Of a stretch of DNA of 64,000 nucleotides, positions 18,656 through 28,162 are shown piece after piece. Made by a program: the position numbers and the translations under genes. Within the stretch, counting starts at the first letter, position 1. Every line of letters starts with the position of its first letter. The notes under the pieces are model-generated. The model was not told the origin of the DNA. It saw nothing but the letters and a program-made list of their open reading frames with translations, and did no database searches. Origin of the DNA: Nocardia asteroides (lineage in GTDB: Bacteria > Actinomycetota > Actinomycetes > Mycobacteriales > Mycobacteriaceae); assembly GCF_900637185.1 (NCBI RefSeq), contig NZ_LR134352.1, positions 2,284,001 to 2,348,000 of the forward strand, given 5' to 3'.

Positions 18656-20452
18656 ATGGACTCCCTGCTGCTCTCGCGTCGCGATCTCGATTTCCTGCTC
18701 CACGACTGGCTCGATGTCACGTCACTGACCAGCCGGGCGCGCTACGCCGATCACGACCGGGGCACCTTCGACGCGGTGCTCGAGCTCAGCGAGGCCATCG
18801 CGACCCGGTATTTCGCGACGCACAACAAGAAGAACGACGCCGAGGAACCCCACTTCGACGGCGAACGGGTGCACATCATCCCCGAGGTGAAGGAAGCGCT
18901 GAAGGTCTTCACCGAGGCGGGGTTGATCGGTGCGGCGATGGACTACGAGATCGGCGGCATGCAGCTCCCCGCGGTGGTCGCGGGTGCGTGTACGGCCTGG
19001 TTCCAGGCCGCCAATGTCGGCACCGCCGCGTATCCGTTCCTGACCGTCGGCAACGCGAACCTCTTGCAGGCGCACGGCAGCAAGGAGCAGATCGAGACGT
19101 TCGTGCGGCCGATGGTGGAGGGCCGGTTTTTCGGGACCATGTGCCTGTCGGAGCCGCAGGCGGGGTCGTCGCTGGCCGACATCACCACCCGCGCGGTGCC
19201 CCAGGACGACGGAACCTACCGGCTCACGGGGACCAAGATGTGGATCTCCGGTGGCGAGCACGAGCTGTCGGAGAACATCGTGCATCTGGTGCTGGCCAAG
19301 ATCCCCGGCGGGCCGTCGGGGGTGAAGGGGATCTCGCTGTTCATCGTGCCGAAGTTCCTGGTCGAGGACGACGGCACGCTGGGGGAGCGCAACGACGTGG
19401 TGCTGGTGGGCCTGAACCACAAGATGGGATATCGCGGCACGACCAACACCCTGCTGAATTTCGGTGAGGGCAAGTACACCCCCGGTGGGTCGGCCGGCGC
19501 GGTGGGCTACCTCGTGGGCGAGGCCCACCATGGTCTGGCCTACATGTTCCACATGATGAACGAGGCCCGCGTCGGCGTGGGTCAGGGCGCGACCGCGTTG
19601 GGATACACCGGATACCTCCATGCGCTGGACTACGCGCGGACCCGCCCGCAGGGCCGGGCGCTGGGAGTCAAGGATCCGGACTCGCCGCAGGTGCCGATCA
19701 TCGAGCACGCCGATGTGCGGCGAATGCTGTTGGCGCAGAAGAGCTATGTCGAGGGCGCGCTGGCGTTCAACCTGTACTGCTATCGGCTGCTGGACGAGGA
19801 ACGCACCGCCGAGACCGAGGCGGACCGGGCGCGGACCAGGTTGCTGCTGGATGTCCTGACCCCGATCGCGAAGAGCTGGCCCGCGCAGTGGTGCCTGGCG
19901 GCCAACGACCTCGCCATCCAGGTGCACGGCGGCTACGGCTACACGCGGGAGTACAACGTGGAGCAGTTCTACCGCGACAACCGGCTCAACCCGATCCATG
20001 AGGGCACCCACGGCGTGCAGGGCCTGGACCTGCTGGGCCGCAAGGTGATCATGCAGAACAGCGCCGGATTGGTGCTGCTGCTCGAGACCATCGCCGCGAC
20101 CACCGAGCGGGCCACCACGGCGGGCGGTGAGGCCGCCGAGCTGGCCGCCCAGCTGAACCAGGCCACGGCCCGCGTCGCCGCGACCACCGCCACCCTGTGG
20201 TCCACCGGCGACCCCGCCACCGCGCTGGCCAACGCCACCACCTACCTGGAGGCCGTCGGCCACGTCGTCCTGGCCTGGATCTGGCTCGAACAGTTCCTCG
20301 CCGTCGGCGCCGCCACCGACCCCTTCCACGAGGGCAAACGCCAAGCCACCCGCTACTTCTTCCGTGTGGAACTGCCGCGCACCGGCCCCCAGTTCGACCT
20401 CCTCGACAGCCTCGACACCACCACCAGGGACTGCCGCCCGGACTGGTTCTGA
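18656..20452 (+). CDS. Acyl-CoA dehydrogenase, FadE5-like with C-terminal extension
   Basis: This 598-residue protein is longer than classical acyl-CoA dehydrogenases (about 380) because of the AcylCoA_DH_C domain seen in mycobacterial FadE5 and DmdC-like enzymes. Visible motifs are MCLSEPQAGSSLAD (FAD/substrate), TKMWISGGEH, HGGYGYTREY and NPIHEGTHGVQGLDLLGRK, whose Glu is the expected catalytic base. It catalyses FAD-dependent alpha,beta-dehydrogenation of acyl-CoA, probably medium to long chains. The ATG at 18656 begins MDSLLLSRRDLDF, the usual family start; ATG 18647 is three codons upstream. Confidence 0.9.
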   Translation: MDSLLLSRRDLDFLLHDWLDVTSLTSRARYADHDRGTFDAVLELSEAIATRYFATHNKKNDAEEPHFDGERVHIIPEVKEALKVFTEAGLIGAAMDYEIGGMQLPAVVAGACTAWFQAANVGTAAYPFLTVGNANLLQAHGSKEQIETFVRPMVEGRFFGTMCLSEPQAGSSLADITTRAVPQDDGTYRLTGTKMWISGGEHELSENIVHLVLAKIPGGPSGVKGISLFIVPKFLVEDDGTLGERNDVVLVGLNHKMGYRGTTNTLLNFGEGKYTPGGSAGAVGYLVGEAHHGLAYMFHMMNEARVGVGQGATALGYTGYLHALDYARTRPQGRALGVKDPDSPQVPIIEHADVRRMLLAQKSYVEGALAFNLYCYRLLDEERTAETEADRARTRLLLDVLTPIAKSWPAQWCLAANDLAIQVHGGYGYTREYNVEQFYRDNRLNPIHEGTHGVQGLDLLGRKVIMQNSAGLVLLLETIAATTERATTAGGEAAELAAQLNQATARVAATTATLWSTGDPATALANATTYLEAVGHVVLAWIWLEQFLAVGAATDPFHEGKRQATRYFFRVELPRTGPQFDLLDSLDTTTRDCRPDWF

Positions 20453-20521
20453 CCGGCGGCGCCGCGATCCGGTCCGCCGACGGCATTGCCACCCGCCACA
20501 CCGTCGGCGGACACTGGAGAG

Positions 20522-20701
20522 ATGGTTGACAGGGAGCAGCGGACACCGTTCTACGGAGTGGTGCTGATTCTCGCGGCGCTCGGTGCGTCGATGGCGGTCA
20601 GTTACTACGGACCGACCTGGTTCCGCGTCACCGTGTACATCCTCACGGTGATGATCGTCCTGGTGGGCGGCATCATGACGTTCCGGGACTACTCGCACTG
20701 A
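20522..20701 (+). CDS. Small membrane protein, two spans
   Basis: This 59-residue protein has two hydrophobic helices (about residues 11-28 and 35-53) joined by YYGPTWFR. GGAG lies 2 bases before the ATG at 20522; an upstream start at 20486 is possible. A strong hairpin follows 13 bp after its stop. No family recognised. Confidence 0.6.
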   Translation: MVDREQRTPFYGVVLILAALGASMAVSYYGPTWFRVTVYILTVMIVLVGGIMTFRDYSH

Positions 20702-20713
20702 CGCGGACGAAGC

Positions 20714-20746
20714 GGCTCTGACCTGCTATGTCAGCAGGTCAGAGCC
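20714..20746 (+). terminator. Perfect 14-bp hairpin after the small membrane protein
   Basis: Positions 20714-20727 pair perfectly with 20733-20746 around a 5-base loop. It terminates the acyl-CoA dehydrogenase/small-protein unit, or forms the left arm of the repeated element whose core starts at 20759: the arm sequence TCTGACCTG is also found upstream of the second core. Confidence 0.65.
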
Positions 20747-20899
20747 ATTGTGCGCCCCCGGCAGGACACACAGAACATGGGCAACTGGAAAACACCTGGT
20801 CATCGTCAGTATGTATCCGATCTGACGATTGAGGTGGCCCCCACGGGTCTATTGTTCGCCCTTGTCGTGCCGAGGCCGGGGCACTGTGAACATGCGAAC
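20714..20899 (+). repeat. Repeat element, copy 1 (hairpin, 71-bp core, hairpin)
   Basis: The core at 20759-20829 matches 32852-32922 in the same orientation at 62 of 71 positions by my count. In the forward frame encoding RQDTQNMGNWKTPGHR the first four differences inside the core are silent third-position changes, which suggests the sequence was once, or still is, translated. A left hairpin (20714-20746) precedes the core and an imperfect GTTCGC/GCGAAC hairpin (20854-20899) follows it. The gap to the next gene at 21009 holds nothing else I recognise. Element identity unknown; a short mobile repeat or transposon remnant is possible. Confidence 0.6.
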
Positions 20900-21008
20900 G
20901 GATCCGAGCTGCGGTTTCCCGATTGCTCGGGCAGCCCTTCGGGCCCACAGCCGAATCAGGCTACGTCTTGTCGCCGCTGGTTTTTGGGTGCCGACCGGCA
21001 CCACGATG

Positions 21009-22619
21009 TCAGTGGGCGATGCCGCCGGTGGCCGGGGTGCGGCCGTGCCTCATTATCAGCGCGAGCGAGAGGGCGAGCACCGAAGCGGCCGCGCTGACCC
21101 AGAAACCCAACTGGTAGCCGTGATCACCGAACAGGTCCGGCAGCGGGGTGGCCGGTTGGGCTTGCCCGCCGACGCTCACCAGGGCGCTTATGCCGTTGTT
21201 GTGCAGGAATGCGGTGACGATGGCCAAGCCGATCGCGACTCCCATGGATTGCATGACACCGAGCATGCCGAGACTGATGCCCTGTTGTTCCTGTGGAACC
21301 GCCTCGACAAGCAAGATCGGCATGCAGGCGTAGTACATCCCGAATCCGATGCTGAAGATCGAGTTCACGATCAGGAAGTTGGTGGTGGTCAGCGGCAGCA
21401 GCGCGAACGCGATGCCGGCACCGGCGAAGATGAACAGGGCGACGACCAGAGGCAGACGGGCACCGATCCGCTTGGCGAGCAGGCCCGCCACCGCTCCGAA
21501 GATCATCGTGATCACCGAACCGATCAGCGCGATCCGGATCGCGAACTCGAGCAGGGAATACCCGCTGCCATAGGTGTAGCCGGGATCGAGGGCGACCTGC
21601 ACCGCCTCGGGCGGCAGCGCCTGACCCGTCAGCTCCTGGATCTCGGCCAGCGTGCCCTGCTCGACACCGGCGACGACCGTCGACTCCGGTGGGGTCTGGG
21701 CCATGTAGGCGATGGCGTAGGAGACGATGCCGATCTGCAGCGACGCCAGGAGCGCACCGGCCAGGACCAGCGCGACGCGCGGGTGGAAGAGCAGCTCCAT
21801 GTCCATGATCGGTGTCGACACACGCTTTTCGACGACGACGAACAGCACCAGCAGCGAGATGCCGGCGATCAGCCACGCCAGCGTGGTCGGCTTCGCCCAC
21901 CCCCAGTCGTGGCCCTTGTCGACGTAGATCAGGGTGAGCGCGGCGCCGCCGGACAGCAACGCGGCGCCGACGACGTCGATCCGCTCGGGGACCCGCAGCT
22001 TGGACTCGGGCACGATGAGCCACACCAGCGGCAGCATCGCCAGGGTGAACGCGGCGAGTACCCAGAAGATGGCGCGCCAGCTGTGGTTGTCGACCAGGTA
22101 GCCGTCCAGGATCGGGCCCGCGATGGAGGCGATACCGAAGCCCGTCGCCGTGAGACCGAGTGCGAGCGGAATCATGGTGCGCGGCATGAGGTCCCGGATG
22201 AGTCCGTAGGCGATCACCGCGGTGGCGATGGCGGTGGCCTGCAAGCAGCGGCCGAACAGGAAGACGGCCCAGTTCGAGGTGGTCGCGTCGAGCACACAGC
22301 CGATCACGAACAGGACGCCGCAGATGAGGAACATCCGCTTCTTGCCCGACACGTCGCTCATCTTGCCGATCAACGGAGACGCGGCCGCTCCGATCAACCC
22401 GAAAACGATGATGGCTCAGTTGATGTCGGCCCCGACACCGGGGAAGCTCGGCGCGATCTTCTGTATTGCCGCCGCGACGATCGTGTACTGCATCGGGGCG
22501 ATCTCGGAGAACAGGACGATCGCGGCCAGCACCGTGAAAATCCTGGCGCGCGAGGCGCCGTCCAGCCGCCCGGTGTCGTTGTAGTCGTCTTTGGCGAGTT
22601 GAGAGGTACTGGTGGACAT
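21009..22619 (-). pseudogene. MFS drug transporter gene interrupted by one in-frame TGA
   Basis: Reading from ATG 22619, the frame encodes an MFS (DHA2, 14-span type) N-terminus as far as PGVGADIN, meets a TGA at 22416-22418, then continues in the same frame with AIIVFGLIGAAASPLIGKMSD and about 450 further residues of normal transporter. Homologous transporters usually have Trp in that position, so a single TGG to TGA change explains the break. The 3' part could restart from a TTG at 22397 but would lack the first span. Adjacent to and co-oriented with the GH3 gene. It is either a recent pseudogene or a sequencing error. Confidence 0.8.
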
Positions 22620-22661
22620 GGCCACGCTCCGTTGTTCGGTCGAGATGGTCGAGCAGTTGGG

Positions 22662-25046
22662 TCAGTAGACGCAGGCGGTGTGGGGGAGATCGGCGACCGA
22701 GGTACCTACCCGCACGATGAACTCGCCCGGCTCGCTCTCCCAGCCGGTGGGTCCCCAATGCTGGAAGGCGCGCTCGGGCAGGGGGATCGCGACGGTCCGC
22801 GAATCGCCGGGAGCCAGGGTGACGGCGGTGAAGCCGGCCAGCCAGCGGACCGGTCGATCCACGGCACTGTCCGGGCGCGAGAGGTAGACCTGAACGACCT
22901 GTTTGCCTTCGCGATCTCCGGTGTTGGTGACCGTGATCGAGACGGTGCGCCCCTCGATGACGAGATCGTCGGTCGACCAGGTCGTGTAGCCGAGGCCGTG
23001 GCCGAACGGGTAGGCGGGTTCGGTGCCCGCCCGCAGCCACGCGCGGTAGCCGAGGTGGATGCCCTCGGTGTAGTCGAGAACACCGTCGACCGGCGTGGTG
23101 TTCAGGACCGGGACGTCGGCCATGGTCTTGGGCCAGGTGGTCGGCAGCCGGCCGCCGGGTTCGGCGGTGCCGGTGAGCACGTCGGCCAGTGCCGCGCCGA
23201 ACTCCTGGCCGGGGAACCAGGCCAGCAGCACCGCGGCGACGTCGTCACGCCACGGCATCTCCACCGGCGCACCGGAATTCACCACGACGACGGTGCGCGG
23301 ATTCACCGCGGCGACGGCGGCGACGAGCTCGTCCTGACGGCCGGGCAGCCGCAGGGAGGTGCGGTCGACACCCTCGCTCTCGATCTGCTCGGTGGTGCCG
23401 ACCACGACCACCGCTACCTCGGCCGCGCGTGCCAGTTCGACGGCGGCCGCGAATTCCTCGTCGTCGTCGCGCTGGGGACGCCGGATGCCGAGGGTGGCGC
23501 CGAGAATGATGCCGAGGCCGGGCATCGCCTCCTCGATGCTCGTCACGAGCCGCACCTCGATCTCGTCGCCGACGGCGAGCGCGCGGGTCACGTGACGTTG
23601 GGGCGGGTTGAGCAGGGCCGCCGCCGGATCGCCGGAATCCAGGGCTACGTTCTCGTCCAGCACGGTCTCGCCGTCGATGTCGAGCCGGATGTGGCCGACA
23701 CCGCCGAAACCGATCTGCCAGTCACCGGCCATGTCGGCCCGCAGGCGGGTGCGCATCTCGACCGTGTTCGACTGCGCGGCCAGCGGTTCGCCGAGCAGCA
23801 CCAGGCGACTGGTGGTGCGGTGCTGGGTGCCGAGCACGGTGTCGTCCTTCAGGTACCGCGCGGACAGGCCCGGCTCGCCGGTCTCCGGGTCGGTCATGAT
23901 CGCCAGCGGGGCCGGAATCAGGTCCTCGGACAGGTGAACACCCGCGGTGTAGGTCAGCGGCAGGCGCCCGGTCAGGCCCTCCACCGGGGTGGTGGCGTGG
24001 CCGGGGATCACGGTCGCGCTGCCACCGCCGAGAAAGCGGGGTTCGCCCGCCGAAGGGCCGAGCAGGGCGACGGTCGTCTCCGGCGCCAACGGCAGTGCGC
24101 CGTCGTTGCGCACCAGGACCATGGCCTGCGCCGCGATCCGGCGGACCAGATCCTGGGCCTGCTCGTCACTGAAAACCGGTGTGGGCTGGGGTGTTCCGTC
24201 CAGGGCGCCGACCCGCTGGGCGAAGCGAAGGATGCGGCGCACCTTGTCGTCGATGGCCGACTCGGCGATCTCGCCGGCACGCACGGCGGCGGCTAGCGGT
24301 TCACCCCACAGGTACGGCGGGCCGGGCATGCACAGGTCGGTGCCCCGCGCCGCGCTCTCGGTGGTGCGCACGGCCGTCCAGTCCGAGACCACCACCCCGT
24401 CGAATCCCCATGTGCCCTTGAGCGGTTCGTCGAGCAGTGGGTTCTCGGTCATGGTGGTGCCGTTGACGGCGTTGTAGGCGTCCATGATCATCCACGCGCC
24501 CGCCTCGACGGTGCGTTCGAACGGGTAGAGGTAGAGCTCACGCAGCGCACGGTCGTCGACGTGGACGTCGACGGTGAAGCGATCGGTCTCGGAATCGTTG
24601 GCCACGTAGTGCTTCGGGCACGCGCTGACCCCGTGCGCCTGCACCGCCCGCACGTAGGCCTCGGCCATCTCGGCGGTGAGCAGCGGGTCCTCGGAGAAGC
24701 ATTCGAAATGCCTGCCGCCCAGTGGGGAGCGGTGCAGGTTCATCGTCGGGCCGAGCACCGCGTAGACGTCTTTGCGGCGGGCTTCGGCGGCGATGAGGGC
24801 GCCGATCTCGGTGAGCAGGGCGGGGTCCCAGGTCGCGGCGATCGCGGTGCCCGAGGGCAGGCTCACCGACGGGTCGCGTTCGTCCCAGTTCTCGCCGCGA
24901 ACACCGGAGGGTCCGTCGGAGACCGGCATCTCGGCGAGTCCGAGCGCGGGGTCACCGGCCATCCGGAACAGGCTCGCGCCGGAGATCAGCCGGAGCTTGC
25001 CGTCCAGATCCAGCTTGGCGAGTAGTTCCTCGATGTGGTCTTCCAT
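22662..25046 (-). CDS. GH3 beta-glucosidase with PA14 domain
   Basis: This 794-residue glycoside hydrolase family 3 enzyme has no signal peptide. The (beta/alpha)8 domain (about 1-300) includes KHYVANDSE and GVVVSDWTA, whose Asp is the catalytic nucleophile. The C-terminal alpha/beta sandwich is interrupted by a PA14 domain (about residues 385-525, GHIRLDIDGETVLDEN). A fibronectin-III-like domain closes the protein (VTNTGDREGKQVVQVYL). This matches bacterial intracellular beta-glucosidases that hydrolyse plant-derived glucosides. ATG 25046 has AGGAAAGG upstream. The broken MFS gene downstream may have been its sugar or glycoside transporter. Confidence 0.92.
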   Translation of the reverse strand: MEDHIEELLAKLDLDGKLRLISGASLFRMAGDPALGLAEMPVSDGPSGVRGENWDERDPSVSLPSGTAIAATWDPALLTEIGALIAAEARRKDVYAVLGPTMNLHRSPLGGRHFECFSEDPLLTAEMAEAYVRAVQAHGVSACPKHYVANDSETDRFTVDVHVDDRALRELYLYPFERTVEAGAWMIMDAYNAVNGTTMTENPLLDEPLKGTWGFDGVVVSDWTAVRTTESAARGTDLCMPGPPYLWGEPLAAAVRAGEIAESAIDDKVRRILRFAQRVGALDGTPQPTPVFSDEQAQDLVRRIAAQAMVLVRNDGALPLAPETTVALLGPSAGEPRFLGGGSATVIPGHATTPVEGLTGRLPLTYTAGVHLSEDLIPAPLAIMTDPETGEPGLSARYLKDDTVLGTQHRTTSRLVLLGEPLAAQSNTVEMRTRLRADMAGDWQIGFGGVGHIRLDIDGETVLDENVALDSGDPAAALLNPPQRHVTRALAVGDEIEVRLVTSIEEAMPGLGIILGATLGIRRPQRDDDEEFAAAVELARAAEVAVVVVGTTEQIESEGVDRTSLRLPGRQDELVAAVAAVNPRTVVVVNSGAPVEMPWRDDVAAVLLAWFPGQEFGAALADVLTGTAEPGGRLPTTWPKTMADVPVLNTTPVDGVLDYTEGIHLGYRAWLRAGTEPAYPFGHGLGYTTWSTDDLVIEGRTVSITVTNTGDREGKQVVQVYLSRPDSAVDRPVRWLAGFTAVTLAPGDSRTVAIPLPERAFQHWGPTGWESEPGEFIVRVGTSVADLPHTACVY

Positions 25047-25068
25047 GAAGGAGGCAGCCTTTCCTAGG

Positions 25069-26082
25069 TCAGCGGGTGATGGTGCTGGCTTGATCGGACC
25101 AGTGGGGGTTGTGCAGGATTTCGCCGGTGTCGGCGAGGAACACGGCGCGGGCATCGGGATCGCCGCGCAGCCGGTCCATGAACCAGGCGGTGACGTAGCC
25201 GAGGTAGCGGTGGACGCCCTCGGTGCAGCTGTAGTTGGTGCAGGTCGGCTGGCCTTGGACGTCATTGTGCTGGGCACCCACCACCGCGGCGCGAGCCTTG
25301 GGCAGCTCCGCGGGTAGCGCGTCGTAGTACGCCTGCATCGACTGCATGCCGATCAGCTGCGGCGGGAGTTGCTGTGTCGAGGGCGAGGCACCGTCTGCCG
25401 AACCGTTGACCAGCAGCACCGAGCCCGAGGTGACCGCGGTGGGATCGATGCAGGCGCTCTGGCTGTCGACGGTCGGCAGCGACGCGCAGGCCGCCGACCA
25501 CGGCATCTCGAGGGTCACCGCGGTGTCGACAGCAGTGCCGCCGCGCGCGAGCGCGTTGATCGCGCCGAGGCCGCCCTGTGAATGCCCCGCGGCCCCCGCG
25601 GTGGTGGTGTCGATCTTGCCGTGGAAGACGCTGCCCGGGTCGCTGTTCTGCTGAGCCAGGTACCGCACCGCGTCGAGGATCTGCACGCCGGTGCCGGTGT
25701 CGGTGCGGTCGGCGGCGATCACCACGAATCCCCACGACGCGAGATGCGCGAGCAGATACGCGTATTCGCGCGGGTGGGCCAGGGTGCCGTTGCCCCAGGT
25801 GATCACCGGATGCACGACACCGCCTGCGCCCAGATCGGCCGGGTGCCAGATCTCGTAGCTGTCGCCGGTCGACGTGCAGCAGTCGATGCCGGTTCGCTCG
25901 GCCACTGCCCAAGGGCCGGGCGCGTAATAGGTGGCTTCCAGCGGGGCGGCGGGCTGATAGGACGGCGCCGCCGCTGCCGGTGTCACCCCGGTCGCCGCGG
26001 CGACGAGCAGTGCGAGAGAGATCAGCGCGGCCCGCGCGCCGGTGCGCGGGCGCCGACCGGACAAGACAGTTTTGTTGCTCAC
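25069..26082 (-). CDS. Secreted alpha/beta hydrolase
   Basis: This 337-residue protein has a twin-basic N-terminus and hydrophobic signal ending TPAAAA near residue 40. The mature part has the nucleophile elbow GHSQGG, preceded by VVIAADRTDTGTG and followed by MPWSAAC, a dienelactone-hydrolase or chlorophyllase-like alpha/beta hydrolase arrangement. Six or more cysteines point to disulfides outside the cell. The GTG at 26082 is chosen because it directly starts the signal peptide. It could be an esterase acting on polymers or lipids; substrate unknown. Divergent from the XRE regulator. Confidence 0.82.
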   Translation of the reverse strand: MSNKTVLSGRRPRTGARAALISLALLVAAATGVTPAAAAPSYQPAAPLEATYYAPGPWAVAERTGIDCCTSTGDSYEIWHPADLGAGGVVHPVITWGNGTLAHPREYAYLLAHLASWGFVVIAADRTDTGTGVQILDAVRYLAQQNSDPGSVFHGKIDTTTAGAAGHSQGGLGAINALARGGTAVDTAVTLEMPWSAACASLPTVDSQSACIDPTAVTSGSVLLVNGSADGASPSTQQLPPQLIGMQSMQAYYDALPAELPKARAAVVGAQHNDVQGQPTCTNYSCTEGVHRYLGYVTAWFMDRLRGDPDARAVFLADTGEILHNPHWSDQASTITR

Positions 26083-26227
26083 GATGTCGGACGATAGGGA
26101 GATCAACGGCTGGACAAGGCGGGCCGCGCCGTCTTGCAGACTATTTGCAGACACCCCGCGCGGGGGGAAATCGGCGACGTAAGCTCGAAATGATGAACGA
26201 GTCGGCCCGCATTGTCGCGGACCTCGC

Positions 26228-27472
26228 ATGAGCGAGGTCGGCTCGGCGCTGCGTGTCGCGCGAACAGCCGCGGGAATCAGCCTTCAGGGCATGGCCGCGC
26301 GCACGAACTATTCCAAGCCGTATCTCGGTCAGCTCGAGACCGGGGCCCGGGCGGTGCGTGCCGAGCACGTGGCCGCCTACGAGTCGGCGCTGGACACGTC
26401 GCTGGATCATCTGCACGACCAGCTCGCCGTCGAATCGGTCGACGAACTCGACGATCTGCCCACCCAGCTGTCGTCGCTGCTGTTGCCGCACCGCACGCAC
26501 GCGCGTGGCGATCACCCCACCTTCGCCACGACCGAACTGGCGGCCGCCGAGCAGCTCGTGACCTGGGCGCGGGGCCGACAGTGGGGCGACGGGCAGGCGC
26601 CGCGCCACGCGGTCACAGCGTGGCTGACCGCGAATCTGCCCCGATTGCAGCAGCTCTCGGATGCCACCCGGCACGGTCGTGCCCTGCGGGTCGGTGCGGA
26701 ACTGGCCGACATCGCCGCCGCCATGAGCTGGGACGTGGAGGACATCGCCGCGGCTCGCCGGTATTCGGTCGCCGCCGCGCGGCTGGCCCACGCCGCGGGT
26801 GACACGGTGCTGACGGCCGCGATCCTCACCGAGTCGACGTGGCAGCTCCTCGACAGTGGCAGCCCGGCGGAGGCGCTGGAGGTCGCCCAGCTCGCCCAGT
26901 ATCTGGCGCGCCGCACGGCGACGCCGCCGCTGCGGCTGGCGCTGGCCGAACTGGAGGCGTACGCGCACGGCATTCTCGGTGAACAGGCCGCGTTCCAGCG
27001 CGCGATCGTCGTCGCCGCGGAGTGCCGTGGCGAAGCCGCGGAGACCGCGGCCGCTGATCGCCCCGCCGACCGCAGCCTCACCGCGGCCACCATTGGCATG
27101 CTCCTCGGCCCGCGCCGGGACTGGCCGGGGCCGGGCCGGCAGTCGCGGCTACTCGGGCACAGCTACCGGCAGCTCATCGCCACCCGGCCCGAGCTGGCCC
27201 GGATCGCCTTCGGCGAGGTCCATCCACCGTTGCCGCGGGAACTCCTGACACCGGCGATGGCGGCGATCTCCTCGGCTCGCCTGCAGTTGATGCTCGGCGA
27301 GCCCGAACACGCGGCCGAGCAGGTCGGGCTGGCGTTGTCGCTCGATGGCAACCCGACCGGCCGCACCGCCGCCCGGCTGTCCGACGTCTGGCATGAGTCG
27401 GTCGAGTTCGCTGCGGTCCCGGCGGTGGGCGAAGTCCGCGGCGCGATCCGCGACATGGTCAGGCATCCGTGA
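26228..27472 (+). CDS. XRE-family regulator with TPR-like C-terminus
   Basis: This 414-residue protein has a Cro/C1 helix-turn-helix at the N-terminus (GSALRVARTAAGISLQGMA, then SKPYLGQLETGARAV) and a long all-helical, Ala/Leu-rich remainder typical of TPR repeats. This is the architecture of Streptomyces/Nocardia peptide-sensing or developmental XRE regulators. It lies 145 bp from the divergent hydrolase gene, which is a plausible target. The ATG is at 26228. Confidence 0.85.
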   Translation: MSEVGSALRVARTAAGISLQGMAARTNYSKPYLGQLETGARAVRAEHVAAYESALDTSLDHLHDQLAVESVDELDDLPTQLSSLLLPHRTHARGDHPTFATTELAAAEQLVTWARGRQWGDGQAPRHAVTAWLTANLPRLQQLSDATRHGRALRVGAELADIAAAMSWDVEDIAAARRYSVAAARLAHAAGDTVLTAAILTESTWQLLDSGSPAEALEVAQLAQYLARRTATPPLRLALAELEAYAHGILGEQAAFQRAIVVAAECRGEAAETAAADRPADRSLTAATIGMLLGPRRDWPGPGRQSRLLGHSYRQLIATRPELARIAFGEVHPPLPRELLTPAMAAISSARLQLMLGEPEHAAEQVGLALSLDGNPTGRTAARLSDVWHESVEFAAVPAVGEVRGAIRDMVRHP

Positions 27473-27544
27473 GCGCGGGTGCTCGGCCGCGGCCGGACCG
27501 GCGCTGCGCGCCACCGTCCCCGCGCATCCCCGAGCTCGGCCGAC

Positions 27545-28162
27545 TCAGCCGGTGGCTGCCGCGCCGCGCCGGCTGAGCAGCAGACCGATCAGCCCGGACT
27601 CCTGACTCTGTGTGCTGATCATGTCGCGGGCCGCCTGTTCGACGGGGCCGCCGGTGGACAGCTCGTCGAATGTCTGGGCCATGGCGACGCCGCCTTGGTG
27701 GTGGCGATACATCAGGCGCAGGAACATCGTTTCCGCTTCGGCGCCGCGGGCCTGGGCGAGGGCGTCGAGATCGGCCCGGGTGGCCATGCCGGGCATTGTC
27801 GCCGACGCGGCGTGGTGGTGACCGGTAGGCATCCATGACATCGGGTGCGGGTTGGTCGGGGTCGTCCCGGCCAACCGGAGCCAGCCGAGCATCATGCCGA
27901 TCTCCAGGCGCTGGGCGTCGGCGATCTGGTCGGCCAGTTGCCGCACGGTGGGATCGACGTCGGCGGCGAGCCGATCGACCATCATCAGCGCCTGCTGATG
28001 ATGGCCGGTCATGTCCTGCACGAAGCCGATCTCGGTGGGCGTCAATGCCGCTGCGGTCGAAGCGGTCTCGGGCACCACGGCCGGTCGCAGGGCCGCGCCG
28101 AGCACCAGCAGGAGCAGGATCGACGCGGCGGCCGCGGCGCCCAGCAGCACCCGCCGACTCAT
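27545..28162 (-). CDS. DUF305 protein, membrane-anchored or secreted
   Basis: This 205-residue protein has an N-terminal hydrophobic anchor (residues 6-25) and two DUF305 half-repeats: FVQDMTGHHQQALMM and MYRHHQGGVAMAQ, plus a Met/His-rich middle (TGHHHAASATMPGM). DUF305 is a ferritin-like helical fold often found next to copper genes; His and Met residues suggest metal binding. Its ATG overlaps the LVIVD gene stop (ATGA). A paralogue sits in the copper operon at 43341. Confidence 0.87.
   Translation of the reverse strand: MSRRVLLGAAAAASILLLLVLGAALRPAVVPETASTAAALTPTEIGFVQDMTGHHQQALMMVDRLAADVDPTVRQLADQIADAQRLEIGMMLGWLRLAGTTPTNPHPMSWMPTGHHHAASATMPGMATRADLDALAQARGAEAETMFLRLMYRHHQGGVAMAQTFDELSTGGPVEQAARDMISTQSQESGLIGLLLSRRGAAATG

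Noticed and set aside
18722..20698. A 658-codon open frame on the - strand
   Set aside because: Antisense to the acyl-CoA dehydrogenase, whose catalytic motifs are complete.
20829..24296. A 1155-codon open frame on the + strand
   Set aside because: It is antisense to the MFS and GH3 genes, extremely rich in Arg, Gly, Asp, Gln and His, and has no domain. Long antisense frames are normal in such GC-rich DNA.
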